Shown here piece after piece: positions 26,250 to 34,477 of a stretch of 64,000 bases of DNA. This stretch comes from UBA2108 sp002713215 (GTDB taxonomy: Bacteria > Bacteroidota > Bacteroidia > Flavobacteriales_G > Salibacteraceae): positions 62,001 through 126,000 of the forward strand of contig CALAPY010000073.1 in NCBI GenBank assembly GCA_937891015.1, given 5' to 3'. Within the stretch, counting starts at the first letter, position 1. Each line of letters begins with the position of its first letter. Position numbers and translations under genes: made by a program. Under the pieces are notes generated by a model, which was not told the origin of the DNA, made no database searches, and saw nothing but the letters and a program-made list of their open reading frames with translations.

Positions 26250-26987
26250 GTGGAAGTAAACAAAATCTACAATGAATCCTGCCTTGAGGGCTTAAAGAAA
26301 ATAGAGGATGAATCCATCGATTTATTGTTTACCGATCCGCCCTATTACCAATTTCGGGCTCAGGATGTTACCTCCCTTAAAAACCACAAGGACGTTATTA
26401 CGGAATTTGAATTCGATGGCTATTCTTCCGAAAAAGAATACTTAGAATTTTTGGAGAACGTTCTTGCGGAATGTTTCAGGGTGAGTAAGACAGGTGGCTC
26501 AGGTTATCTGTTTTGTGGCGATGACTTCGTTTCCTATATCAATAGAATCGTAGAGAAAGTTGGCTTTAACTTTCGCAAAGTGATTCACTGGCACAAAACC
26601 AATCCATTTCCTGCTATCCACACACGTAAAATGTTTGCAAATAGCATGGAACTTTTGGTTCATTTCAGCAAGGGAACACCTAAAACATGGAACCACAAGC
26701 ATGTGAATGAAATGCACAATTTTATCGAGACTCCAATTTGTATGGGTAAAGAAAGGAGTAAGCATAAAACACAAAAACCTTTGAAGGTTTGCATTCCTTA
26801 CCTTGAAATAAGTTCTAACCCAGGTGATTTGGTGCTAGACCCCTTTATGGGTTCCGGAACCACGGCTGTTGCGAGCAAAATGTTAGGTCGCAATTTTATT
26901 GGTTTTGAACTGAATCAGGAATACATAGACATTGCCAACAATCGATTGATCGAAGCAGAAAACAAGGCCACTAAAGTTCATTCATAA
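26250..26987 (+). CDS. Site-specific DNA methyltransferase, beta class (N4-cytosine or N6-adenine)
   Basis: 245 residues from the GTG at 26250, which fits both the family amino end (NKIYNESCLEGLKK) and the promoter. The catalytic motif TDPPYY is near residue 30 and the SAM-binding LDPFMGSGTT is near residue 195. This order (catalytic motif first, SAM motif last) with a central recognition region defines the beta class. HKTQKPLKV precedes the SAM region as usual. DPPY fits either adenine N6 or cytosine N4 methylation; the target cannot be read. The stop overlaps the convergent 196-residue gene by 6 bp, which may encode the cognate nuclease. Confidence 0.9.
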   Translation: MEVNKIYNESCLEGLKKIEDESIDLLFTDPPYYQFRAQDVTSLKNHKDVITEFEFDGYSSEKEYLEFLENVLAECFRVSKTGGSGYLFCGDDFVSYINRIVEKVGFNFRKVIHWHKTNPFPAIHTRKMFANSMELLVHFSKGTPKTWNHKHVNEMHNFIETPICMGKERSKHKTQKPLKVCIPYLEISSNPGDLVLDPFMGSGTTAVASKMLGRNFIGFELNQEYIDIANNRLIEAENKATKVHS

Positions 26988-27572
26988 AGAATATTCCTTC
27001 CAGTTTAATTGATAGGCTTTCAGGAGGTCAAATGGTACTGATACACCAACTGTATTCCAGTTTTTGTTCTGCGTTTTGTTGTATGCAACGATAATAAAAA
27101 CCGGGTATTTTCGATTTTCAAAAATGATTTCTGAAGCATATCTCCCACTTTTTTTAGGATTCTTTTCTAACCACAAATTCAATGTTTCTAAATCGATGCT
27201 TGGTTCTATAAAGTCTTTAAAAACCTGTTGAATTTCTTTTTCTTTTATCCAAAGCATTCGTTGAGGAAAGAAGTAAGCCAAGTGGTTTGCTTCTGATTTG
27301 TGCATCCAACCTTTTACCGTGGGATACATGCTGTAAAGCTCCAGGTATAAATCGTTGTAATCAACTTCTCTAAATTTTTCCGAAACGTTGGTGTATCGAT
27401 TCCAGCCATAAAGTTGAACATCAATATCCTTTAACTGAAATTCCATATCACTTTCAGAGCCTGTGTTAAAGCGAATTCGGTTTTCAATTTTAAATTGATG
27501 GTAGTAGAAGTCGTCAGCAACCTGAGATTTGGAATTCTCGTATTCCAGACTTTTCCAAAAATTATGTGGCAT
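26982..27572 (-). CDS. Possible PD-(D/E)XK-type restriction nuclease
   Basis: 196 residues, not securely recognised. The layout resembles PD-(D/E)XK nucleases of phages and type II systems. There is an acidic strand (QLKDIDVQLYGW, D49/D51), a VSEKFRE segment, then LYLELYS (E78), followed by KGWMHKSEANHLAYFFPQ, which resembles the GW..skADyl-YvF block of such nucleases. The canonical Lys of the motif is not clearly placed. It is convergent with, and overlaps by 6 bp, a stand-alone DNA methyltransferase; this context is the main reason for proposing a restriction enzyme. Alternatively it is an unrelated hypothetical. Confidence 0.45.
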   Translation of the reverse strand: MPHNFWKSLEYENSKSQVADDFYYHQFKIENRIRFNTGSESDMEFQLKDIDVQLYGWNRYTNVSEKFREVDYNDLYLELYSMYPTVKGWMHKSEANHLAYFFPQRMLWIKEKEIQQVFKDFIEPSIDLETLNLWLEKNPKKSGRYASEIIFENRKYPVFIIVAYNKTQNKNWNTVGVSVPFDLLKAYQLNWKEYSL

Positions 27573-27635
27573 TGCGCTAAGGTAGGATATTCAACGCAAC
27601 CGGAACAATTGTTTCGAACTGGAGGTTTAATCTAA

Positions 27636-28808
27636 CTACGATTCAATATTCTCATAGTGGTATACTGAATAGTAATCAGACATGATTTTCTGCATCATAG
27701 GCCGATAATACCTCCAGAAGAATTTTTTTCGGTCTGATAGATCGCGGTTGTTGTAAAGAAAGAAATCGATATACTCGATACCCCGTGAGTAAACCGCAGA
27801 CATGGCTATAGGATTGTCAGCAAAGTCACCGGCAAAATAGTAAAACCGGTTGATAATATGATCGCCCAAAACGGCTGGAAATTCATTGGGAATGTTGTTG
27901 TGTTCCAATATCGAATCTCCCCGGTGATTGGTGTGAATTTTATAATAAGATACTACCAGATCGTCGTATTCTATGTGGGAAATGTCAAACCAAAATGGAT
28001 ACCGGATATATTCTGAAACACCAAAAAACTCTTGGTAATACTTATCCGTGTTTATAATTGGTACCTCGTGGTCCAGGTCCGTTTCATTTTCCAATACCAC
28101 AATCTTTTCCGATTCATGAACCAATATAATCCCGGATTTCGTATACGGCCAGGCGTCGTTATACTGTTCCCGGTGGAGTCGAACCACCCATTTGGGCAAT
28201 TCGGGGTTTTTGGTTGTGTCGAGGCTAAACATATAGCGTCCAACCCAACCTGACCATTTAATTCCGAACTCATTCTCAATTTTGTCGCGCACAGGATTAC
28301 TGGTCGGGGAAGCTATCGTATTAAACTCAGTAAGAACTAGCTTTTGACGTTCGTGCATTTTCTCCATCAACTTGTAATCGTTTTCAGAAGTTCTGCCATA
28401 AACCATTTCTGAATGCTCCGTCAATTCTTCTTGTCTATACCATTCGTTATAATATATGCCATAAGTGTCGGTAAAATATACCATGTCTAAGGTATCCGCC
28501 AGGCTATCCAGTTGAGCATCCTTGTACAAATCAAGGTCATCGATATAGAACTTCTCGCTGTCTAATGGAAAAAAACCACGGTAATCCTCAATTTCATAGA
28601 ATGTTTCATCCGGTTTGACGTATTTATGGTGTTTGAGAATCCAATTGAAACTTCTGTGTTCATTGCCTTCCGGGGTTAGCACCGTTTTGTCTACAATCAT
28701 TATGTTGATGGGAAACTTGGGGCTAATTACCCAAACCACAATACTAACCACGGGTAAACTTACTAGAATAAGTATCAATACACCAACGATCCACTTCCTA
28801 ACTTCCAC
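27636..28808 (-). CDS. Membrane-anchored extracytoplasmic protein of unknown function
   Basis: 390 residues. One amino-terminal membrane segment (IVGVLILILVSLPVVSIVVWVI) precedes a large aromatic-rich, acidic domain with many Tyr and Trp (YFTDTYGIYYNEWYRQEE; FGIKWSGWVGRYMF; FFWRYYRPMMQKIMSDYYSVYHYE). The lead strand INIMIVDKTV with EHRSFNWILKHHKYV and DYRGFFP suggests a Rossmann-like or carbohydrate-handling fold, but I cannot name a family. The start is GTG; a near-consensus -7 box TAGATTCG ends 4 nt before it, hinting at a leaderless message. Confidence 0.65.
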   Translation of the reverse strand: MEVRKWIVGVLILILVSLPVVSIVVWVISPKFPINIMIVDKTVLTPEGNEHRSFNWILKHHKYVKPDETFYEIEDYRGFFPLDSEKFYIDDLDLYKDAQLDSLADTLDMVYFTDTYGIYYNEWYRQEELTEHSEMVYGRTSENDYKLMEKMHERQKLVLTEFNTIASPTSNPVRDKIENEFGIKWSGWVGRYMFSLDTTKNPELPKWVVRLHREQYNDAWPYTKSGIILVHESEKIVVLENETDLDHEVPIINTDKYYQEFFGVSEYIRYPFWFDISHIEYDDLVVSYYKIHTNHRGDSILEHNNIPNEFPAVLGDHIINRFYYFAGDFADNPIAMSAVYSRGIEYIDFFLYNNRDLSDRKKFFWRYYRPMMQKIMSDYYSVYHYENIES

Positions 28809-28902
28809 GGTTCGAATCTATGACATTTAGTGAAGAAAAATTTTAACAAGCAGGTACAATAATCGAATTTTCCCGATCTTAAGATGAATCAGATTAGCGG
28901 AA

Positions 28903-29586
28903 TTATAAAATGTTCAGCGATGATTTTAGAACATCCTTGTAGGTACGGCTAACCGGAATGTGAACATTTTCCATATGAATCACATTTTTCTCAACTTTAA
29001 GAATCTTGTCTATTCTTACAATATAAGATTTGTGAACACGCTGAAAATCAGAGCTTTTCAATTTGGTTTCCATGGCCTTCATGGTAGACAATATCGTGTA
29101 TTTAGCACTTTTGGTGTGAAGTCTGACATAATCACCAAGAGCTTCAATAAATACAATATGAGACAAGTCGACCTTAATTAGCCTGGAATCACTTTTAACA
29201 TAAATAATATTGTCGTCCTGATTCTCAGAAAACAGGTCATTTATCTTTTTTGCTTTTTCAGCCGATTTCAAAAAACGTTGAAAATTGATAGGTTTAACCA
29301 AATAATCGGTCACATTATTCTCAAAAGCTTCAACCGCATAATTGGTTCGAGAAGTAACAAAAACGACCTGAGGAATGTCCTTTAAACTTTTAACGAACTC
29401 TAAACCACTCATTTCAGGCATTTGAATGTCTAGAAAAATGAGGTCTACTGACTTATTTGAAAGCTCTTTTTGAAGTTGAGTTGCCCTGCTATAAGAACCC
29501 ACCAAATTCAGAAAAGGCGTATCAGCTATACACTTTTCAAGTACTTTTCGTGATAAAGATTCATCATCTACTACTACGCAATTCAT
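28903..29586 (-). CDS. LytTR-family response regulator
   Basis: 227 residues. The receiver domain (about 1-118) has the acidic pair D7-D8, the phosphoacceptor D53 in FLDIQMPEMSG, a Thr/Ser in VFVTSR and the Lys in DYLVKP. The LytTR DNA-binding domain (about 125-225) shows IVFIEALGDYVRLHTKSAKYTILSTMKAME, FQRVHKSYIVRIDKI and VPVSRTYKDVL. No sensor kinase of the usual LytS/YpdA type is adjacent. The gene is divergent from an Hpt protein 110 nt away, which may be functionally linked. Confidence 0.95.
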   Translation of the reverse strand: MNCVVVDDESLSRKVLEKCIADTPFLNLVGSYSRATQLQKELSNKSVDLIFLDIQMPEMSGLEFVKSLKDIPQVVFVTSRTNYAVEAFENNVTDYLVKPINFQRFLKSAEKAKKINDLFSENQDDNIIYVKSDSRLIKVDLSHIVFIEALGDYVRLHTKSAKYTILSTMKAMETKLKSSDFQRVHKSYIVRIDKILKVEKNVIHMENVHIPVSRTYKDVLKSSLNIL

Positions 29587-29695
29587 TCTTTCTTGGTGTT
29601 ATCATGTAGATCAGCCAAAAATATATCCTTTCAAGTAAAATTGCACTTCTTAACTAAAATAATATGCGATACTTGCACGCTATTTTTATAAAGCA

Positions 29696-30403
29696 ATGAA
29701 AGCCATATACATAAGGGGACATAACAATGGAAATGTACTCTCGACTTTGCTTCTGGATGCCTTTTTAGAAGTTCATGAAGTTGTTAATGTGGTAGATGCT
29801 GTTGGTTTATTGCGCTCAAACTCTTACAGCTTTGTATTTATTTATGACAAAACCGTCGACATTCCAATAATTCAGGCCGACCGAATGTTAAGCAAACTAA
29901 TTGATAATAAGCATATTTATATATTATCTAACGAGGCCGAGTCGTTCAAGCCAAATGGGGTTTGGGTTCAATTGCCACAACACTTAACCGATCTATCTCA
30001 GATTGTTCAATTGGATATTGAGAATGGGCAGGAGGAAAAACCTTCCAAGAAGATCGACCTGAGTCAGATTTCAATCCTGGCCAAAAACGATGGTTCGTTT
30101 ATGGAAGATATTCTGTCTACTTTTATTGAGGACAGTAAAGTCGCAATAGAGTCTTTTAACCAATCATTGAAGGAGAGAGATATTCAGGGAATTGGAAGGA
30201 TGGCTCATAAAATTAAGGGACCCTTAAATATCCTGGGTGTAAATAGCCTGGATCAGGAATTGGTAACCCTCGATGATTTGGGTATGGATAATTCAAACGT
30301 AGTTGATTGGAATAGCGTTCAGCAATCCATCCGTTTAATCTTGGAATCTTTGAAACAAATACTGGGTGAAGTTCAGGAAGAACTTCTTGAATCTAAAAGT
30401 TGA
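29696..30403 (+). CDS. Hpt phosphotransfer protein with degenerate receiver-like amino domain
   Basis: 235 residues. The carboxyl ~105 residues are an Hpt four-helix domain, with the phosphorylatable His in GRMAHKIKGPLNILG. The amino ~110 residues look like a receiver fold: the strand FVFIYDKT places an Asp where the phosphoacceptor would be, and HIYILSNE and GVWVQLPQ align with later strands. The usual amino-terminal acidic pair and the lysine are not evident. It would act as a phosphorelay intermediate, probably with a hybrid kinase encoded elsewhere. It is divergent from the LytTR regulator. Confidence 0.75.
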   Translation: MKAIYIRGHNNGNVLSTLLLDAFLEVHEVVNVVDAVGLLRSNSYSFVFIYDKTVDIPIIQADRMLSKLIDNKHIYILSNEAESFKPNGVWVQLPQHLTDLSQIVQLDIENGQEEKPSKKIDLSQISILAKNDGSFMEDILSTFIEDSKVAIESFNQSLKERDIQGIGRMAHKIKGPLNILGVNSLDQELVTLDDLGMDNSNVVDWNSVQQSIRLILESLKQILGEVQEELLESKS

Positions 30404-30486
30404 TACCCAATTGATATGGAGTAGAAAACTCCAAAACTTCAGCTTCCTTAATCTCACATAATTGATATTCTTTCTGTTTTTACAGC

Positions 30487-30516
30487 TTGATTATCGTAGG
30501 CATTCCTGTAATTTTG
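30487..30516 (+). promoter_or_regulatory. Promoter of the fused mutase gene: TTG-N19-TAATTTTG
   Basis: TTG at 30487-30489 and a perfect -7 element TAATTTTG at 30509-30516, spacing 19 nt, 22 nt before the ATG. It is the best complete Bacteroidota promoter in the window. Confidence 0.6.
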
Positions 30517-30538
30517 CAGCTCTTAAATAGCGTATACT

Positions 30539-33500
30539 ATGGAACAAGTTTCTCCTTATATCCCTAAGAATAAAGTAAGAATAGTAACCGCTGCCTCTTT
30601 GTTCGATGGGCACGATGCTGCCATCAACATTATGCGCAGGATAATTCAAGCAACCGGAGTAGAGGTTATTCATTTAGGACACGATAGAAGCGTTGAAGAA
30701 GTGGTAGATTGTGCCATTCAGGAAGATGCAAATTCCATTGCAATGACTTCTTATCAGGGAGGACATACTGAGTATTTTAAATACATGTATGACCTGTTGA
30801 AAGAACGAGGTGCACAACACATTAAAATATTTGGTGGAGGTGGAGGTGTAATACTTCCCGAAGAAATTCAAGATCTTCACAACTACGGTATTACGAGAAT
30901 CTATAGTCCGGATGACGGGAGGGAATTAGGCCTTCAGGGAATGATCAATGACCTGGTAGAACAAAGTGATTTTCCATTGGGAAATAATTTAAACGGAGAG
31001 ATAAAAGAATTGGGAGATAAAAATGTTTCAGCCATAGCTCGTTTAATCTCTGCTGCTGAAAATTTCCCCAAGGAAGCCAAACAAGAACTCGATGAAATAT
31101 CGAACTCCGCAAAAAAAATCAGTACTCCGGTATTGGGAATTACAGGAACCGGTGGTGCAGGAAAATCATCATTGGTTGATGAACTGGTTCGTCGTTTTTT
31201 AATTGATTTTAAGGACAAGACGATTGCCGTTGTATCGGTAGATCCTTCCAAAAGGAAAACCGGTGGAGCCTTATTAGGCGACAGAATTCGAATGAACGCG
31301 ATTAAAAACAATCGGGTATATATGCGTTCGTTGGCAACGCGCCAGAGTAATTTGGCTCTCTCCAGGCACGTTGAAGATGCACTCAACATCATTAAAGCGG
31401 CCAACTATGATTTGATTATACTGGAGACGTCAGGAATTGGTCAGAGTGATACTGAAATTCTTGATTTTTCTGATGTTTCACTCTACGTAATGACTCCCGA
31501 ATATGGAGCAGCTACTCAATTAGAGAAGATCGATATGTTGGATTTTGCCGACGTAATTGCTATCAATAAATTTGATAAAAGAGGTGCGTTAGATGCTTTA
31601 CGGGATGTAAAAAAGCAATACCAGCGAAACCACAACAAATTTGACCTTCCATTGGACGAGATGCCGGTTATGGGCACTATTGCTTCTCAGTTTAACGATC
31701 CGGGAACCAATGCTCTTTATGGCATTTTGATCGATAAAATAATTGAGAAAAGCAAGGCCAATCTTGAGAGTAATTTCAAGATAACCAATGAAATGAGTGA
31801 GAAGATATTTATCATTCCACCTAAACGTACCCGATACCTTTCTGAGATTAGCGAGAACAATAGAAACTATGATCAATGGGTTCTCGAGCAGAGCGAAATT
31901 GCTCAGAAAATGTATTCACTTCACGAATCCATAAACTCGTTGAAGGAGTCTGCCATTGATGATAAAGACCGTATTATTAAAGGGCTCCAGGAAAATTACG
32001 AGAAGGTGAAGCTAGATATTGACCCTCATAATTTGAAACTGATTGAAGAGTGGAGTGAAAAACAAAAGAAATATACTGAACCGGTCTTTAAGTTTAAGGT
32101 CAGGGATAAGGAACTGAGTATTCAAACCCATACCGAATCATTGTCGCATACTCAAATTCCTAAAATATCACTTCCCAAATACAAAGCCTGGGGAGATTTG
32201 TTGAAATGGTTGCTCTCGGAAAATGTACCAGGCGAGTTTCCTTACGCCTCCGGGTTATTTCCTTTCAAAAGAGAAGGGGAGGACCCAACAAGAATGTTTG
32301 CCGGTGAAGGTGGACCTGAACGAACCAACAAGAGGTTTCATTACGTTAGTTTAGGAATGCCTGCCAAGCGATTATCTACGGCCTTCGATTCAGTAACCTT
32401 ATACGGTAACGATCCAGGGTATCGACCCGACATTTATGGGAAAATTGGTAATTCAGGGGTTTCGATCTGTTGCCTGGACGATGCTAAAAAGCTTTATTCC
32501 GGATTCAATTTAGCTGACCCTAAAACTTCGGTGTCCATGACTATTAACGGACCAGCGCCGATGTTACTTGGATTCTTTATGAATGCAGCCATTGACCAGC
32601 AATGTGAGCTCTACATTAAAGAAAATGGGCTTGAAAAGGAGGTAGAGAAAAAGATCGCATCAATATACAAAGCAACCGGAACCAAACGTCCTGCTTACCA
32701 GGGAGAACTTCCCGAGGGCAATGACGGATTAGGTTTAATGTTGTTAGGGGTTACCGGTGATCAGGTACTTGATAAAGGGGTTTATGAAAGAATAAAAGCA
32801 GAAACGTTGAGTGCGGTACGAGGTACGGTGCAAGCTGATATTCTAAAAGAAGATCAGGCGCAAAACACCTGTATATTCTCTACTGAATTTGCCTTGCGTT
32901 TAATGGGAGACGTTCAGCAGTATTTTATTGAAAAGAACGTCAGAAACTTTTATTCCGTTTCCATCTCGGGTTATCACATTGCAGAAGCAGGAGCCAATCC
33001 TATTTCCCAGTTGGCATTTACCCTGGCAAATGGATTTACCTATGTAGAATACTACCTAAGTCGGGGAATGGATATCAATAAATTTGGTCCTAATCTTTCC
33101 TTCTTTTTTAGCAATGGAATTGATCCTGAATATGCTGTAATTGGTAGGGTTGCCCGAAGAATTTGGGCCAAGGCCATGAAGTATAAATACAAGGCCAATC
33201 CAAGAGCTCAAATGCTGAAGTATCATATTCAAACCTCAGGCCGCTCACTGCACGCTCAGGAAATTGACTTTAACGATATAAGAACCACCTTGCAAGCATT
33301 GTATGCCATATACGACAACTGCAATAGTTTGCATACTAATGCTTATGACGAAGCAATAACGACACCAACTGAAGCCTCGGTAAGAAGAGCAATGGCTATT
33401 CAGCTTATTATAAACAAGGAATTAGGGTTGGCTAAAAATGAAAATCCGCTGCAAGGAGCTTTTATTATCGATGACCTTACCGATTTGGTTGAAGAAGCTG

Positions 33501-33919
33501 TATTGATGGAGTTCGATAGAATTACCGAAAGGGGAGGAGTGTTAGGTGCCATGGAAACCATGTATCAGCGTTCCAAAATTCAAGAAGAATCATTGTACTA
33601 CGAAACGTTAAAGCACAACGGAGACTTTCCCATTATTGGTGTAAACACTTTTTTAAGTTCAGAAGGTTCTTTAACCGTAGTTCCACAAGAAGTTATTCGC
33701 GCAACTGGTGAAGAAAAAGAGTATCAAATCGATATGCTTGGCGAATTACACAACAAGAATAACGAAAAAGGCAACGAATGGTTAAGAAAGATTCAGCTGG
33801 CCGCCGTTAAAAATGAAAACATTTTTGAAGTGTTGATGGAAGCTTCCAAATGGTGTTCACTGGGGCAAATTACTAATGCCTTGTTTGATGTTGGTGGGCA
33901 ATACCGTCGAAATATGTAG
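30539..33919 (+). CDS. icmF: Fused isobutyryl-CoA mutase / G-protein chaperone
   Basis: 1126 residues in the IcmF order. Residues ~10-140 are the B12-binding domain (LFDGHDAAINIMRR with the cobalt-ligating His, then MTSYQGGH). Residues ~190-440 are the MeaI-type GTPase (Walker A GTGGAGKSS at 203-211, AINKFD for guanine). A linker follows, then from about 545 the acyl-CoA mutase barrel (FPFKREGEDPTRMFAGEG, SISGYHIAEAGANP). IcmF interconverts isobutyryl- and n-butyryl-CoA, and the GTPase part loads and protects the cofactor. MCM-type activity cannot be excluded from residues seen, but the single-chain G-protein fusion is characteristic of IcmF. Confidence 0.95.
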   Translation: MEQVSPYIPKNKVRIVTAASLFDGHDAAINIMRRIIQATGVEVIHLGHDRSVEEVVDCAIQEDANSIAMTSYQGGHTEYFKYMYDLLKERGAQHIKIFGGGGGVILPEEIQDLHNYGITRIYSPDDGRELGLQGMINDLVEQSDFPLGNNLNGEIKELGDKNVSAIARLISAAENFPKEAKQELDEISNSAKKISTPVLGITGTGGAGKSSLVDELVRRFLIDFKDKTIAVVSVDPSKRKTGGALLGDRIRMNAIKNNRVYMRSLATRQSNLALSRHVEDALNIIKAANYDLIILETSGIGQSDTEILDFSDVSLYVMTPEYGAATQLEKIDMLDFADVIAINKFDKRGALDALRDVKKQYQRNHNKFDLPLDEMPVMGTIASQFNDPGTNALYGILIDKIIEKSKANLESNFKITNEMSEKIFIIPPKRTRYLSEISENNRNYDQWVLEQSEIAQKMYSLHESINSLKESAIDDKDRIIKGLQENYEKVKLDIDPHNLKLIEEWSEKQKKYTEPVFKFKVRDKELSIQTHTESLSHTQIPKISLPKYKAWGDLLKWLLSENVPGEFPYASGLFPFKREGEDPTRMFAGEGGPERTNKRFHYVSLGMPAKRLSTAFDSVTLYGNDPGYRPDIYGKIGNSGVSICCLDDAKKLYSGFNLADPKTSVSMTINGPAPMLLGFFMNAAIDQQCELYIKENGLEKEVEKKIASIYKATGTKRPAYQGELPEGNDGLGLMLLGVTGDQVLDKGVYERIKAETLSAVRGTVQADILKEDQAQNTCIFSTEFALRLMGDVQQYFIEKNVRNFYSVSISGYHIAEAGANPISQLAFTLANGFTYVEYYLSRGMDINKFGPNLSFFFSNGIDPEYAVIGRVARRIWAKAMKYKYKANPRAQMLKYHIQTSGRSLHAQEIDFNDIRTTLQALYAIYDNCNSLHTNAYDEAITTPTEASVRRAMAIQLIINKELGLAKNENPLQGAFIIDDLTDLVEEAVLMEFDRITERGGVLGAMETMYQRSKIQEESLYYETLKHNGDFPIIGVNTFLSSEGSLTVVPQEVIRATGEEKEYQIDMLGELHNKNNEKGNEWLRKIQLAAVKNENIFEVLMEASKWCSLGQITNALFDVGGQYRRNM

Positions 33920-33929
33920 TTACCTTATT

Positions 33930-34016
33930 GATCATGGATATTAGATCTTAGATATTTGATGAGTTTATCCAGAATAGAATATCCAATATCCAGTATCAGA
34001 TATCCGAAATCAAGTT
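33930..34016. repeat. Degenerate inverted array of GGATATT-type units
   Basis: Between icmF and the next gene. The left arm reads TGGATATTAGAT then TAGATATTTGAT. The right arm, read on the other strand, has GGATATCTGATACTGGATATT then GGATATTC. The arms face each other about a short spacer. No protein is encoded. It may be a REP-like intergenic element or a long imperfect hairpin. Confidence 0.5.
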
Positions 34017-34026
34017 TGAACTTTTA

Positions 34027-34034
34027 TAACTTTG
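34027..34034 (+). promoter_or_regulatory. -7 element TAACTTTG of the small membrane-protein gene
   Basis: Perfect TAnnTTTG, 17 nt before the ATG at 34052. Confidence 0.45.
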
Positions 34035-34051
34035 GGTGTTATTCATAAGTT

Positions 34052-34330
34052 ATGAAAAGAATTATTGCGTTTTCGTTTTTGTTTTCTCCTTTAATTTCTT
34101 TTGCCGGAACTTCTAACGACATTCAAAGTCCCTACCTGTACGGTATCTTGGGCGTTATTTTTATTATCATTCTTCTTTTTGATAAAATTTATAGTGGCCT
34201 AAAAGTGATTTATATTGGTATTTCGACTTGGATTTCGAACAAAAAGAAGGCATTAATTGATAAATTCAGGAGTAGAAATACCTCAAATGAGCTAATTCAT
34301 CAGCCGAAATTTAGTTTTCATTCTGACTGA
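34052..34330 (+). CDS. Small membrane protein, unknown
   Basis: 92 residues. A signal-peptide-like start (IIAFSFLFSPLISFAG) is followed by a membrane segment (LYGILGVIFIIILLF), an amphipathic helix (YSGLKVIYIGISTWI) and a basic cytoplasmic tail (NKKKALIDKFRSRN). No family is recognised. It has its own -7 element and a downstream hairpin shared with the convergent MFS gene, so it looks like a real single-gene unit. Confidence 0.6.
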   Translation: MKRIIAFSFLFSPLISFAGTSNDIQSPYLYGILGVIFIIILLFDKIYSGLKVIYIGISTWISNKKKALIDKFRSRNTSNELIHQPKFSFHSD

Positions 34331-34446
34331 TGTCATCATATAAGATGATCTGGCTCATTCTTTAGAAGGTTTCAATGCCACAACTTTGACGCTGGCTTTA
34401 AGGTCAATCTTTAGAGTCAGTTAGGTGGTTTGTTTAGTTTGTTAGG

Positions 34447-34476
34447 AATCCCTGTAGTCTCCCGATTACGGGGATT
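34447..34476. terminator. Hairpin between convergent genes, possible terminator
   Basis: AATCCCTGTAG (34447-34457) pairs with TTACGGGGATT (34466-34476) with two G-U pairs, loop of 8 nt. It lies one base beyond the MFS stop codon. The T-tract on the plus side is weak (TCTACGTTTT) and absent on the minus side. Confidence 0.4.
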
Positions 34477-34477
34477 T

